From Mortierella alpina (Eukaryota; Mortierellomycota; Mortierellomycetes; Mortierellales; Mortierellaceae), in assembly GCA_029449245.1 (NCBI GenBank), contig JANATF010000011.1, positions 1,426,001 through 1,490,000 of the forward strand: a stretch of 64,000 bases of DNA. The letters run 5' to 3'. A program made the position numbers and the translations under genes. The notes under the pieces are model-generated. The model ran no database searches, was not told where the DNA came from, and worked only from the letters and a program-made list of their open reading frames with translations. Shown here one piece after another: positions 35,580 through 46,072 of this stretch (positions are counted from its first letter, which is position 1; each line of letters begins with the position of its first letter).

Positions 35580-36440
35580 ATGAATCCCGTCCACTGGAAG
35601 CCTCTCGGGGACACCACCCTCCGCCACGCCGCCGCAGTCTCGATCCGATCCGGATTCAAGTCCTCTGTCGCCCGATCATCCCGATTCCACACCACCGCCA
35701 CTGCCGCCAAGGGACTCTGCACCAACAGCGTCCGCAAGACCCTCTACAGCACCTCCAAAAATGGCTCTCATCAATCCCGCCTCTCCGCCCTCCATCCTTC
35801 CTCGTCCTTGACCGCTACTTCGAGTCCTGTCACCGTCGGCAGTCCCTCCAGGTTCGCCTCGGTCGTCCGACGCGGCTTTGCTGACAAGGCTTCCACATCA
35901 TCATCAGCAGCAGCAGCAGCAGCCGGAGCAGTATCAAAACAGACTGCAAGCACCGTTTCAGAACCAGCCAAGAAACTCGGATTCATGGACAAGATGAAGC
36001 AAATGATCAAGCAATACGGCTACACAGGTGTCGCCGTCTACTTTGGAATCTCCATGATCGACCTCGCCGCCACGTTTGTCGTCGTCAAGGCTGCAGGCAT
36101 GGACAAGATCGAGAAGGCTCAGGATTGGGTTCTTGAGAACATTGGAGGCTATTTTGGCTACAAGGCTAAACCTCATGAACCCCGCCAACAACCGGATGCA
36201 GATCTGGATAACGTCGATGATGAGCAGGTGGGAGCCATCTACAACAAGGCCTCGGGATTGTGGAGCGTCTTTGTGATTGCTTACGGGATCCATAAGCTGT
36301 TGGTGCCTTTGAGAGTGGTGGCGACGGGTATGATCACCCCTCCATTGGTCAAGTGGTTGGTCAAGAGAGGTTGGATCAAGGAGGTTGCCAAGAAGGGCTC
36401 TGCAGCAGGTGCCACCGCCAGTGCTGTTACTAAGGCATGA
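35580..36440 (+). CDS. FAM210/DUF1279-family mitochondrial membrane protein
   Basis: Single exon, 286 residues. The first 100 residues are rich in Ser, Arg and Thr with almost no acidic residues and contain VVRRGFADKA, a typical cleavable mitochondrial presequence. The DUF1279 domain then reads KQMIKQYGYTGVAVYFGISMIDLAATFVVV, the family signature, with one membrane helix, followed by a second hydrophobic stretch (WSVFVIAYGIHKLLVPLR) and TPPLVKWL. Animal FAM210A/B affect mitochondrial translation and cristae; yeast relatives are linked to N-acetyltransferase-like naming (Nat2) without proven activity. Exact function here is unknown. Confidence 0.82.
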   Translation: MNPVHWKPLGDTTLRHAAAVSIRSGFKSSVARSSRFHTTATAAKGLCTNSVRKTLYSTSKNGSHQSRLSALHPSSSLTATSSPVTVGSPSRFASVVRRGFADKASTSSSAAAAAAGAVSKQTASTVSEPAKKLGFMDKMKQMIKQYGYTGVAVYFGISMIDLAATFVVVKAAGMDKIEKAQDWVLENIGGYFGYKAKPHEPRQQPDADLDNVDDEQVGAIYNKASGLWSVFVIAYGIHKLLVPLRVVATGMITPPLVKWLVKRGWIKEVAKKGSAAGATASAVTKA

Positions 36441-36716
36441 GAGAGCAAAGTCTAAGCGGGTAGATACGGACGGTTTGATGATCGGGAACTGGCAACAACA
36501 ACATGATGACATGCATCATCAAAATAGACTGTCGTCGCGTCAACTCATAGATGAGATGAAATACAATTATAATTCTTTTGGATCAGCTACATGAAAAGGT
36601 GCTTTACTTTGCTACATGAGAGGGAAGATGCAGAAAGTGGATAGGGTATACGGGAGCCGAGATAATTGAAAAACAAAAACAAAAAAACTTCCCATGAAAG
36701 GCGAATTTTTTTTCTC

Positions 36717-38555
36717 TTAGCGACGACGACCTGCTGCAGCAGGACTCGCTGTGAATTTGGCCATAAAACTCATCGAAGCAGCGCGGATCAATTCCTGCCA
36801 CTCGGCAGCCGACAGCCTTCCCCTTTCATACTCTTCCTGCTGCCTCTGCTGCTTCTGTTGCCGCTGTTGCTGCTGTTGATCCCTCTCCTGCTGACGCTGC
36901 TCTCGCTGTTGCTGGTACTGTTGTTGGTACCGATTCTGATTCCCATACGGAGGCTGTTGTTGCGGTTGTTGTGGCTGCTGCTGATGCTGATACTGTTGTC
37001 GACTACGTCGCTTCACTTTTGCATACTCCTCTCCAGCCATCTTTTCAAGCGCCTCTTGAACAAGATGCTCGCGCTCCTTGATGCCATCACGGATCCGTTG
37101 TCCAATGTGCTGATCTGCATACCAACCCAGCAAATGTGTCGTACCCGAAGAAACGTACGAGAACGCGAACATGCACGATAGCAGCGACAGACACACCACG
37201 GACGCGAGCACAAACTCAAAGATCGACTTGGACAGGCCTCCGAGCGATGCAGAGAGAGATGGGAGCTTGAGTGCTGGCAAGGGAGCTCTTCTGCCCATGG
37301 AGGACGACGACGACGACGACGTCTCGTGCTGAGGCTTCGCGGAGTGAGTTTCTTCTTGCGGGACTCGAGGCGACCGGCGCTTGCGAGTCTTCTCAAGCAC
37401 AGGAGAGGACGCTCTGGTTGAAGAAGACGACGACGCCGAGTACAATGACTCCTCCTCCTCCTCATCGGCGGCCTCGGTTGCCGATTGGGTTATACGCTGC
37501 TGTTGCTGTAGTTGTTGTTGCTGCAGCTGCTGTTGAATGAACATGTATTGATACTGTTGATCTTGCTGGTAATCCGTTGGATGACCATCCGAAAAGGCTG
37601 ACCGATGATGATGATGTTGCTGCTGCGTGGAACGACGCCTCGTCGTACGCTGCGGGGTCGAGGCACGATCTTCGCTTTGGCTGTCCTGACTGGTTTCGGA
37701 TGTCTCGCCACCTTCGTGATAGTGTTCTCCCTCACCATCACCGCTTCCATAGACAGAGTCGCGACTCGAGTAGGATCGCTCACTCTGTTGGTCATCAAAC
37801 TCGCTCTCGACCTGCTCCTGACCAATAACGAGGTATTCTGAGAGCGAAGATGAAGACGACGAGCATGTGGAGGACTGGAAGCAGAGGGTGTCAGACGCAG
37901 GCGCGGACATGTGCCGTGTCTCCAGGTGAGTGAAGGCACACGGCGATGAGGGCTTGCCAGCAATGATGCAGGGAGGATGAGGGGCCGTAGAAGGTATCGT
38001 CTCGGAGGAAAAAGACTGGCTGGGGATCTCGCTCTCCGCGACAACGTCCCCTTTTTCCGCTATTACTACATTATCCTCTTGGAAAGATTTAGCGTCTGGT
38101 GTGGAGGGGATTAGGCTAGCAAGAACAGATACAGCGTTGACAGCAGCACCAGTGGACAAGAGGGACGCTGGATCGCGCGCCTGTGCGACTTCAGTCCCGA
38201 CGGGAGGGTGGGATGGAGTGTTGGGGGCGATGACAGCAGCAGTGGGAAGCAGGCTCGGGTGGGGGTTGCTTACTGCAGGACAAGCATGCTCGTGCTTTTC
38301 AGAGGCGGGCGCATGTTTGTCATTGTTGCTTAGTTGGTTGCACGAGGAAACTGCCCCAAGATCGCCCTCGTCATCTCCCTTGGCAGCTGCTGTGGCGACT
38401 GTTGTCCTTGTGTCCCCATCAGCCGCGATGAAGGTGGATATTGGGGAATGTGCTTTCATTTGAGCACAAGCCGCGGCGGTGATAGCAGGGTCCTTGTCAC
38501 CCTGCGGCTGCTCCCAGTGAAGGCTGTCGGAGACTGGCTGTGCGAGGTCAGTCAT
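36717..38555 (-). CDS. Poly-Q, low-complexity single-pass membrane protein, function unknown
   Basis: A single uninterrupted ORF; from the ATG at 38555 it has 612 residues. The N-terminal 300 residues are polar and disordered; then Ser/Asp/Glu patches, a Gln run (about residues 330-350), basic patches (EKTRKRRSPRVP), one clear membrane helix (about 440-465, SIFEFVLASVVCLSLLSCMF), an amphipathic helical segment, a second Gln-rich tract (about 520-575), and a C-terminal helix SAAEWQELIRAASMSFMAKF ending in Arg-rich AAGRRR. I recognise no family. The ordered part (helix to C-terminus) is the part to search with. The open frame extends upstream to 39014, but the ATG at 38555 starts the more convincing protein. 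Confidence 0.6.
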   Translation of the reverse strand: MTDLAQPVSDSLHWEQPQGDKDPAITAAACAQMKAHSPISTFIAADGDTRTTVATAAAKGDDEGDLGAVSSCNQLSNNDKHAPASEKHEHACPAVSNPHPSLLPTAAVIAPNTPSHPPVGTEVAQARDPASLLSTGAAVNAVSVLASLIPSTPDAKSFQEDNVVIAEKGDVVAESEIPSQSFSSETIPSTAPHPPCIIAGKPSSPCAFTHLETRHMSAPASDTLCFQSSTCSSSSSSLSEYLVIGQEQVESEFDDQQSERSYSSRDSVYGSGDGEGEHYHEGGETSETSQDSQSEDRASTPQRTTRRRSTQQQHHHHRSAFSDGHPTDYQQDQQYQYMFIQQQLQQQQLQQQQRITQSATEAADEEEEESLYSASSSSSTRASSPVLEKTRKRRSPRVPQEETHSAKPQHETSSSSSSSMGRRAPLPALKLPSLSASLGGLSKSIFEFVLASVVCLSLLSCMFAFSYVSSGTTHLLGWYADQHIGQRIRDGIKEREHLVQEALEKMAGEEYAKVKRRSRQQYQHQQQPQQPQQQPPYGNQNRYQQQYQQQREQRQQERDQQQQQRQQKQQRQQEEYERGRLSAAEWQELIRAASMSFMAKFTASPAAAGRRR

Positions 38556-41185
38556 GGTTTCTGAATACACCGGTGTCGCGCTTCGTGGGATGGTATCGGC
38601 CCTTTTGTAAAGGCTGAGGGTGGTGTGATGAGAAAGAAGGACGAATATGAAGCGAAGACGGATTCGAGAGACGGATGGAATGCAAGTAGAAAAGAGCAGT
38701 TGAATGGAGGCTGACGGCGAGGTGGGATCCAATGCAGGGGAGGAGGGAAAGACGGAGGAGGGGCCAAGGAAAGGAAGGGAAGGAGAGGCAAGGCGAGAGA
38801 GCAGCAACAGATACAAAAGGCGTAGCCAGAGCAGACTGAAGGACGAGGATGAGGTGAAAAAGAACAAAAGGACAAAAGGACAAAAGGATGAAAGGACGGG
38901 CTGGACCAGACGAAAGGTGCGCCCAGGACCATGGGCCAGAACGAGCAGGCAGCCCCCTCGTTTGGCTCTGTCTCTGTGCCAGCCCATCCTGGTCTGTGGA
39001 GGGGAACAAACCAACCTCAGTCCAGCGGTTGGAATTGCAATAGCACGCGCTAATTATACTAACCATAAGTTTGTCCCAGCCCTCCCAGTGCATCCCATCT
39101 CTGAACCCTCTTTCCCCTCGACTCGCCGCTCTCTCAATCCGAATCTCACTCCTGCCTTCCGTCCCATAGGCACTGCCTTGCCTGACGTGCAGCCAGAGGC
39201 AGGGTCGCGCACTTGCACATGCGGAAAGGCGGGGAGGATGCTTCTACGCAGGCAGGGTGTAGGATGACATACGCTTGGCTGACGCACTGCTCCCGCCGCT
39301 CAACCCTGGTGCTGGTCGAATGGGAAATGAATACATTCAAGCACCATAGAGTCCGCGGGAAAGGAGAGACATTGGCAAGGGCACAAACGACGAAGGAAAA
39401 CACAAAGCAGACCGCGAGCCATGCACTTGCCTCACCTCTCCCTTCCACTTTGAGCTCTGCAGTTGCTGTGGCACATCGTGCTGCAGCGAAAGAGGGGAAA
39501 AAATCCCAGCCCGTTCCTGCGCGAGGGGCTATTACAAGGCAAAATAGCATAATTATAGGGGCTGCTGTTGAGGAGAGGGTGAAGGTTGAATGAACGGCTG
39601 AGGCATAAAGGTGGTCCAGCTAGTCTAATGAGTACCTGTCGGTCAAAATCAGGCAAGAGACGGCAGACACTGATCCACACAAGCTGATCCTACACCGACC
39701 TTCTTCCTGACTCCTGGCAACACTGGGCCATTTAGTCCTAGTTCGTTCATGCTTTCCAACAAACACGCGATTCCGCCCCTGTCGCCCCTTGCCCGTCTGA
39801 CTGGAGTTAGCAGGTGCGTGCATGTCTAAACAAGTCATCAGAGTGCCCATCTACAAGATGTGCTTTCCAACAAACATGCCACGCCAACGCCAACGCGTGA
39901 TATTCAGTGCATTGGCATGGTGCATGTTGCTCTCCCAGGTCCTGAGGTGGCCAAGGTCCAGCACACTCGTGGAGGTGATTTTCTTGCTTTGTGGCTTCCT
40001 TTCTTCGTCCAGTCACCCAGGCCATGGTCCTTGCGGCAGAAGGATGGGGTACGGCAGGGGGTTGCTTTTGACGACCGTGCCCCTGCCAATGAGGACGCAC
40101 CGTCCACACGGCGAGGCGGAGGCGAGGCTGAAGAGAGACGACGCCCAGGACAGAAGCAGAGCAAACAAAGGAGGGGGCTTCTTCTCGTCGATCTGTAATT
40201 GCATAATTGCACAGAGATCTTTTTCGTTTTTTCTTTTCATTCTTTTGTCTTTGGTGGGTCTTTTCGGTCTTTCTGCGCACCATCCTCACCCTCTCTGTCT
40301 CTCTTTGTCCACCTCCACACCACCTCCACCTCCACCTCCACCTTCACCGCCACCAGTACAAGTACCGTTGCCGCTCTTCCCCACCCGCATCTTTCGCCAT
40401 CCACACCGGGTCGCCATCCGCTCGCTGCGCCCTTCTGCGCCCTTCTGTGTGGCCGTCACCAGCCCCAAGCTAAACCTCTGGCGTGAGCGTCGCAACGACA
40501 GGTGACGCCTCTGCACCCCACACCCTGCCGCCTGCTCACAAGTACATGTAAGCAATGCAGCCAGCTCCGACACCGCTCCTCCGCCATGCACATGCCGCAA
40601 CTGGCCATGCTCAGCCCACAATGCACCGCCACGGCTAATGTCATCACTTGCCATCGCCGGCATCCGGTGCAATGCATCTTGTGCGACCAGGCTGTGGGGA
40701 CTCGCCCTACCAAGCGGCGGTCATGCAGCTGAGCCGCTCTTGAAGTAGCGCATCTCCAAGTTGCTGCCCTGCTGGAGCAACGACGACGAACGCTTCCCAT
40801 CGACTCTAAAGCAGTGTCGCCAAGTTCTATATCTCTTCAAAAAGCAGTAGTCGGGGCATCTCCATCCACCAGGGATAGAGCATTTTTTTTTATCTTTTCC
40901 ACTCTGGGGGAACGCTGTTACCACTTCAGACCTACAAACCCATCACAAAAGAAAAACGCTCAACTTCTAACAGCACTGCTCTCGCATCTCTTTGTTCTTA
41001 TCTCTCAAATACTAGACCTTCCATTCGCTTCCGTTGAGGACCAGCTACTTTTAGCTAGCAACTGCTCAAGCTAGTTTGTTCCTTTAACGAAACCACGACA
41101 CTTTTTCGCACTCTCCTCACCTCCCCAAGCGACTTTACAGGACCTGGGGGTTAAGCTCCACAAAGAACTCACAGTCGGAAAGATA
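38556..41185. other. 2.6-kb intergenic region
   Basis: This divergent region between the poly-Q gene and the G-gamma gene has no ORF with a recognised domain. Seen in it are a G/A-rich stretch at 38705-38900, an imperfect direct repeat of TGCTTTCCAACAAACA at about 39751 and 39861, a CCACCT repeat at about 40310-40350, and C/T-rich sequence at 40920-41130 before the G-gamma ATG. Confidence 0.4.
40310..40350. repeat. (CCACCT)n short tandem repeat
   Basis: Several CCACCT units on the + strand within the intergenic region upstream of the G-gamma gene. Confidence 0.7.
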
Positions 41186-42089
41186 ATGTCCAGCCCACCA
41201 GTGGCGCGCTCGCCACCTCGCCGTTATCAGAACCAAGGAGGAATCAACGGAGAAGGCATGAGCTACAGCAACAGCAAGACGCAGCTCAAAGCAGCCGACG
41301 TCGACAACACTAGCAGTGGCTTTACTCCCAACAATGCCCATGACTATGACGCATTGCTCAGAGGTGCGACGACAACGCCTGTCGCTCATAACAATACGAC
41401 TAATGATAACGATGCGAGCGAAATCAACAACATCCAGTACAATAGCAGCAGCAGCAACAACGGTATGGCCTCATCCACCAATGCGGCCACGACACCCACC
41501 TCTATGACCGCCAATTCCGTCAACCAAACGACGCGGACTAGCATCAGCTACATGGGCGTTGCATCAGGATCCGGATCGAGTTCCGGGGAGACAACGACGT
41601 CGTCGGTTTCGCCGTCTGCTGCAGCATCAGCAGCCATACCACTCACCATGACCATGACCATGACCATTGGAGGATCTTCTGGCGTATCAGAGGTGAAGTT
41701 GAAGCGATTTCTGGAGCACAACCAAAGACTACGGGAGCAACTTGACATGCGCAGGATACCAGTATCGGAAGCTAGTCAAAGGTAAGAACCAGTTTTTGTT
41801 CTGGAAGCGGGGGGGGTCTTAGCTGTGGTTGATGAATAGGAAATGAAATGGAAAATGGAGGGAAACAACTGCAAATCGGATTGAGATATCTCACCATTTT
41901 CGTCTCTTTTCGCGTCTCATGCTGCGGCAAAAAAAACACACACACACACATACACGCATGCACACATGCACACATAGCTTGATCCAGTATGTAACCTCGA
42001 CACAGGATGGACTCCTTCCAAGCTTATGGGGAATGACAGGAGCGGACCCATTTGCGAAACCGTCTTCTGGATGTTGTACCATCGGATAA
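41186..42089 (+). CDS. Heterotrimeric G-protein gamma subunit with long N-terminal extension
   Basis: Exon 1 41186-41781 and exon 2 41978-42089 give 235 residues. The C-terminal 70 form a GGL domain: EVKLKRFLEHNQRLREQL, then IPVSEASQSLIQYVTS spanning the junction, PSLWG, and the terminus SSGCCTIG. The final CTIG is a prenylation (CaaX) box, and the preceding Cys is a palmitoylation site as in yeast Ste18. Ste18-type gammas are about 70-110 residues; this one has about 160 extra N-terminal residues rich in Ser, Thr, Asn and Ala. It pairs with G-beta in pheromone or nutrient signalling at the membrane. The second exon is small and easily missed; the junction codon AG|C encodes Ser. A downstream start close to the GGL domain cannot be excluded. 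Confidence 0.87.
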
Positions 42090-42151
42090 GACAGCATGGA
42101 CAGAAGAGAGAAAAAGAACAAAAGGAACAAAAAAACTTGAAAAGAAACGCC

Positions 42152-42178
42152 AAAAAAAAAAAAAAAAAAAAAAAAAAA
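42152..42178 (+). repeat. Poly(A) run of about 27
   Basis: A 27-base A homopolymer lies 62 bp after the G-gamma stop codon, probably in its 3'UTR or flank. No retroelement body is seen next to it. Confidence 0.8.
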
Positions 42179-42685
42179 GAGAGTCTCGTTAGCACTTGTT
42201 GGCATAGTAAATATTTAATTGACTGCAAGCATGGTACGACAACGTGGAACGCGCAAACTTGTTGGGCTTCGAAGGCCTAGGGCGTATTTCTTTGTTTTTG
42301 AATTACTTTTAGCCACCACTGCCATCTCATATTTTTCATTACCATGACGAGGACACACGCCGTTTGATTGAACTGGTTTTTTTTTGGGCCTTTGGGCATT
42401 TTCCTGCATGTTACTTGGTCAATGGTACCATGGGTTATATCATAACGGCTCCTCATGCAGTGTTATTAGCCGATTTTTTTTTTATTTTCTTTGGCAGAAA
42501 TGAGAGGAAGGGAATCAGGGATCAAAGGGAAGGGAATAGAAATGCAATACAACAAGTGAAGAAAAGAGAGTACAAATGAACTAAAAAGGAGGGCGTGTAA
42601 TGAGATTATTATGGACTACAGGGGTGGTGGTGGTGGGTGGGATGAGGTGTGAAAAAGCAACGGTTATTCTGTTTTGCGTTTCTGC
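42179..42685. other. Convergent intergenic region
   Basis: 3' flanks of the G-gamma and LAMTOR1-like genes; no gene seen. Confidence 0.4.
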
Positions 42686-45600
42686 TTAGGCGACAGGCGG
42701 TGATAGCGTCACGATCAGGTCGCCAACATCCTCGACATCGATCTGCTCTGTTGCCTGATGAAGCTCACCCATTGCGGTTGTCATCTAAAAGAGGAGTATC
42801 CAGGAAAAATGCAGGTCAGTTTTTTGGTGTAACAGGAGATGGAGAGAGATAGAGCAATGTCTAAACGTCGTCAGTTGATGATGTGTCCAACTCCTCCTCT
42901 GAGACTTACCCATACTAACGTCTTGGCGTCGATCGTCTTCTCGGCCAAAACCTCTCGCACAGACGGTGCCTTGATGGAATTGACTGCGGATGATGCGGTG
43001 GACTTCATACCACCATCGAGATACTCGTTCGTAACATCGGCTCCTGCTTTGACGACGGAAGTCATGCTGTGGAGTTTCTTGATTGTTTGTTGTGGCAGCT
43101 TGACAGTGTTGAGCGCAGTGATGTATTCGTTGGACCGGTTCTGTGCCTCTTGTTGTTGCAGTCTTTCGAGCTGGAGCGTCGAGGGGATATCAATCAGGTT
43201 TCTGCGAGGAGAGAGAGGGATCGGAGAGTCAAAAAAGAATGTCGAGTTGAAGAAGAGGAAAAGTTGGTTAGAGGTGTGCATGGGTCCGGTTTTATATGAA
43301 CACCATGGTACCCCTTCCGATCGAAATGGCTTAGACCACTGTAGATAAAACAAAAAAAAGCAGTAGACAAGTGGAAAAGGGATCCTCCACGGAGGCGCAT
43401 TGGGAAAGGGGACGATTTCAAGGGCGCACAAGGAGCATCTCGCCTGCCCTTTTGGTTCAGTGTGGTGCATGGGTTAAGGGTTCTGATGCGTTGAGCTGGG
43501 AAGGGAGCAAGAGGAAGAACCAATTGCTGACGAGGGCGGCAGAGGATGCCTGTATACACAAGCGCAGAGCAGGTCTTTGTTTGTCGCCCTTCCCACCTCC
43601 CGTTGCTGCTGCACCCTGACCGATCAAAGGACCTAGAGGGGGGTGGGGGGGACTGAACACCATGCGCGGAATCCTTCGCCGTCACTCGTCTCTATCATGC
43701 AACAAAAAACCCCTCAAACCCATATTATCATGGCCTGCGCACTCAGTTGGTGAAAAGTGGCCAAGGTCTACCCAATAATGCATGGATCCAGCTATCATCC
43801 GCACAAGATAACGCAAGCCCAGTCTCTTGCTCACACAAATTCGTACAATCTGTTACATATGCGGCTAATGCATACACTCGAAACAAGGCAAGAACGCACC
43901 AGCCAAGTTCATTCCCGATAGCAACCACAAGCAGGGTACATCCCAGAATATGCAGCAAACAAAATCAGGCATGAAGAATAGAGAAGGGTATAGTGCACGC
44001 CGAAACATGCAGCCATGGTCGTTCACCTCCTTGCAAAACCTCATCCCTGTGTGCTATTAATGGGTTGAGTGTCAATGCGAGTCTTAAAAAGAAAACTTAC
44101 CCAGCCGTCCGCTCAACTATCCGCTGTAATGACTCCAGTTCCCGGACCTGGTTCTGTTCGCCGTAGGGCACAGGCACCATGCGGCTAGTACTATCGATTA
44201 CAAAAGCAAGGAAAATGAATATTAGCCATCACGATCGTAACCACGTTGAAGAGACTCCGTTGATTGTCCTTGACAGAACAGAAGAGTGCATTCACAATCG
44301 CCTCCACAATCACCTCCTTTTGGCGTAATACATTTATCACCAAATGTGAGCGCCCAGTAGTAAGGGTCGCAGCACAAACAAAGACGTTTCTCTGAGTCTT
44401 CTGAGTCTGCGCATCGCGCCCACAAGTCCGTATTGCCCATTGAAAAGGGCCAAGCCGTTGATCGATCGCGGATGATCGTTATTAGCAAAGTGGTCGAGAT
44501 AGAAAACCCAAAGTACGGCTCACCAACGGCTCCTGCGCAAAAAATATCGAAAGTGAGCATCCCGGCCATCCTCTCGCTTTGATTCGCTTACACCTCATTC
44601 GTACAGGTACACGGATGCGCATTACTCTTTTTACTTCTGCGGCTCTTAGAGTGACCTGTGCCCCCTCATGCCCCCCTCCTCCTCAATGCTATCGTAATAT
44701 CGAATGAATATCACGGTCCCCCATAGAATCGTTTTTCCCATCCGTCCCTCTTCGTAGTGCTCTCCTGTTGATTGTCCAGCGTGCAACATTACCCTAAATG
44801 ATCACCCATCACCATCCCACGCGTTTCTGTGCTTCTGAGTGGACAGAGGAATAGGGGAGCGGAGCGCACTTTGAAATTCAAAAATAACACATATTTTCGT
44901 GCCCAAAGACACACGGCACTTACCCATATGGATGGACATTGATGTCCTCGTTCAACAGACGAGACCGCTCGGCCTAAAGAAGAACGAGTGAGCGAGCAAC
45001 ACAAAGGGAACGATGGTCAGTCATTAAGGTTACCGTTAGTAGGATAGGCACGGACAACGAGAACAGCCCAAACTCCCATGAAGAGGGGAGAAGGGGGGGG
45101 GGGAAGGAGAATGTTGGTGTGCCAGCAGTTCTGAATTAACGATCGTCGCCCATCAAAGACCGTCAAATCTGACTAGAGAACAACTCTTGGTCCGTGTCCT
45201 TAGTACGGGAAAAACAGAATCGAGTTTCATACAATTTCGATGGCATAGAGCTCCATCTGATCGAGGCACTCTGAGGGAGAGAGAGAGACCAAGACACCAA
45301 GAAGATGCCCACGGTTACCCTGCCATAATCTGAACCCCCTCATGCAAGAGTACTAGAGGTTCCCATAGAGTGCCCACTTCACTTTTTTTTCTTCCCGTTC
45401 GGTTTCGCTCTCCGATCAGGTTTTGGAAAACGTATGTGGTTGTCAACCTGCCATGACCCTTCAGCGCGAACGTGGGTCATGCTGTGCGTTTGAGATAGGG
45501 GGTAGAAGGCTAGGTATCCCCACATGAACTGATATGAAAAAGGAACAGGAAAACAACACTGCAATAGGGGACGAGTATACGAAGCAGCGTTGAGAGACGT

Positions 45601-46072
45601 TGTTCATGATAACGTCCTCCCTTGCGTTGAATCACATAGCACCTTTAGGCTTTTGCGGGAGGATGGAACTCAGAATGCTTGTAGAGGGGTCAAACGCGAA
45701 TGCATGAGGACGAGAGGAGAGCGAGGAGGAGAGCGAGGAGGAGAGCGAGGAGTGAAGGGTCCATGCTTCTTTTTTTTGTGGAAATCTGCAATTGCAAGTG
45801 GGTGGTGTGCCACATGGGGGCTCCATGTGAATAACCCCGTATAAAGGATGCCGAGCAGATCCTGGGAAGGGGAGAATGCAGGACAATTGGGTAGCTGGGT
45901 GTGGTGCTCGGTGCTGGCAGGTGGGGTGCTGTGCTGTCAGGCAGAGTGCTGTTGCTCTGCAGATGAAGATGCATTGACCACCTGTCTGCCCCAGCAGTGG
46001 ATTACAAACCGAGTTGGCAAAAGGGTTTTTTACCTCGTCGTGATCAGTGTGTTTGCTTCCACAGCAGCCCAT
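42686..46072 (-). CDS. LAMTOR1/Meh1(Ego1)-like Ragulator/EGO complex lipid-anchored subunit
   Basis: Scaffold that tethers the Rag/Gtr GTPase-TORC1 machinery to the vacuole or lysosome. Five minus-strand exons: 46072-46034, 44973-44924, 44190-44101, 43201-42910 and 42784-42686, giving 189 residues (human LAMTOR1 161, yeast Meh1 184). The N-terminus MGCCGSK is an N-myristoylation plus palmitoylation signal; then ERSRLLNED, matching the RKLLL/LL segment of LAMTOR1, and RIVERTAGNLIDIPS, matching AKTASNIIDVS. The C-terminus contains VEDVGDLIVTLSPPVA. The anchor exon is separated by a 1060 bp intron, so ORF-based annotation could lose the lipid-anchor residues. Introns 1 and 2 are unusually long for this window. 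Confidence 0.82.
44222..44569 (-). CDS. Cys-rich ORF inside intron 2 of the LAMTOR1-like gene (doubtful)
   Basis: A 115-codon ATG-initiated ORF on the same strand as the host gene. It has a hydrophobic patch (SISTTLLITIIRD) and a Cys-rich C-terminal half (LCLCCDPYY, CGGDCECTLLFC). No family recognised. It may be intron sequence that is open by chance, an alternative exon, or a nested small gene. Confidence 0.2.
   Translation of the reverse strand: MAGMLTFDIFCAGAVGEPYFGFSISTTLLITIIRDRSTAWPFSMGNTDLWARCADSEDSEKRLCLCCDPYYWALTFGDKCITPKGGDCGGDCECTLLFCQGQSTESLQRGYDRDG

Noticed and set aside
39807-40289. 160-codon minus-strand ORF in the 2.6-kb intergenic region
   Set aside because: Composition is driven by local base skew (Arg, Lys, His, Trp) and overlapping + strand ORFs are equally long; no domain.
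42152-42178. Poly(A) run considered as the 3' tail of a retroelement
   Set aside because: No element body or target duplication next to it; it follows the G-gamma stop codon and fits a 3' flank.
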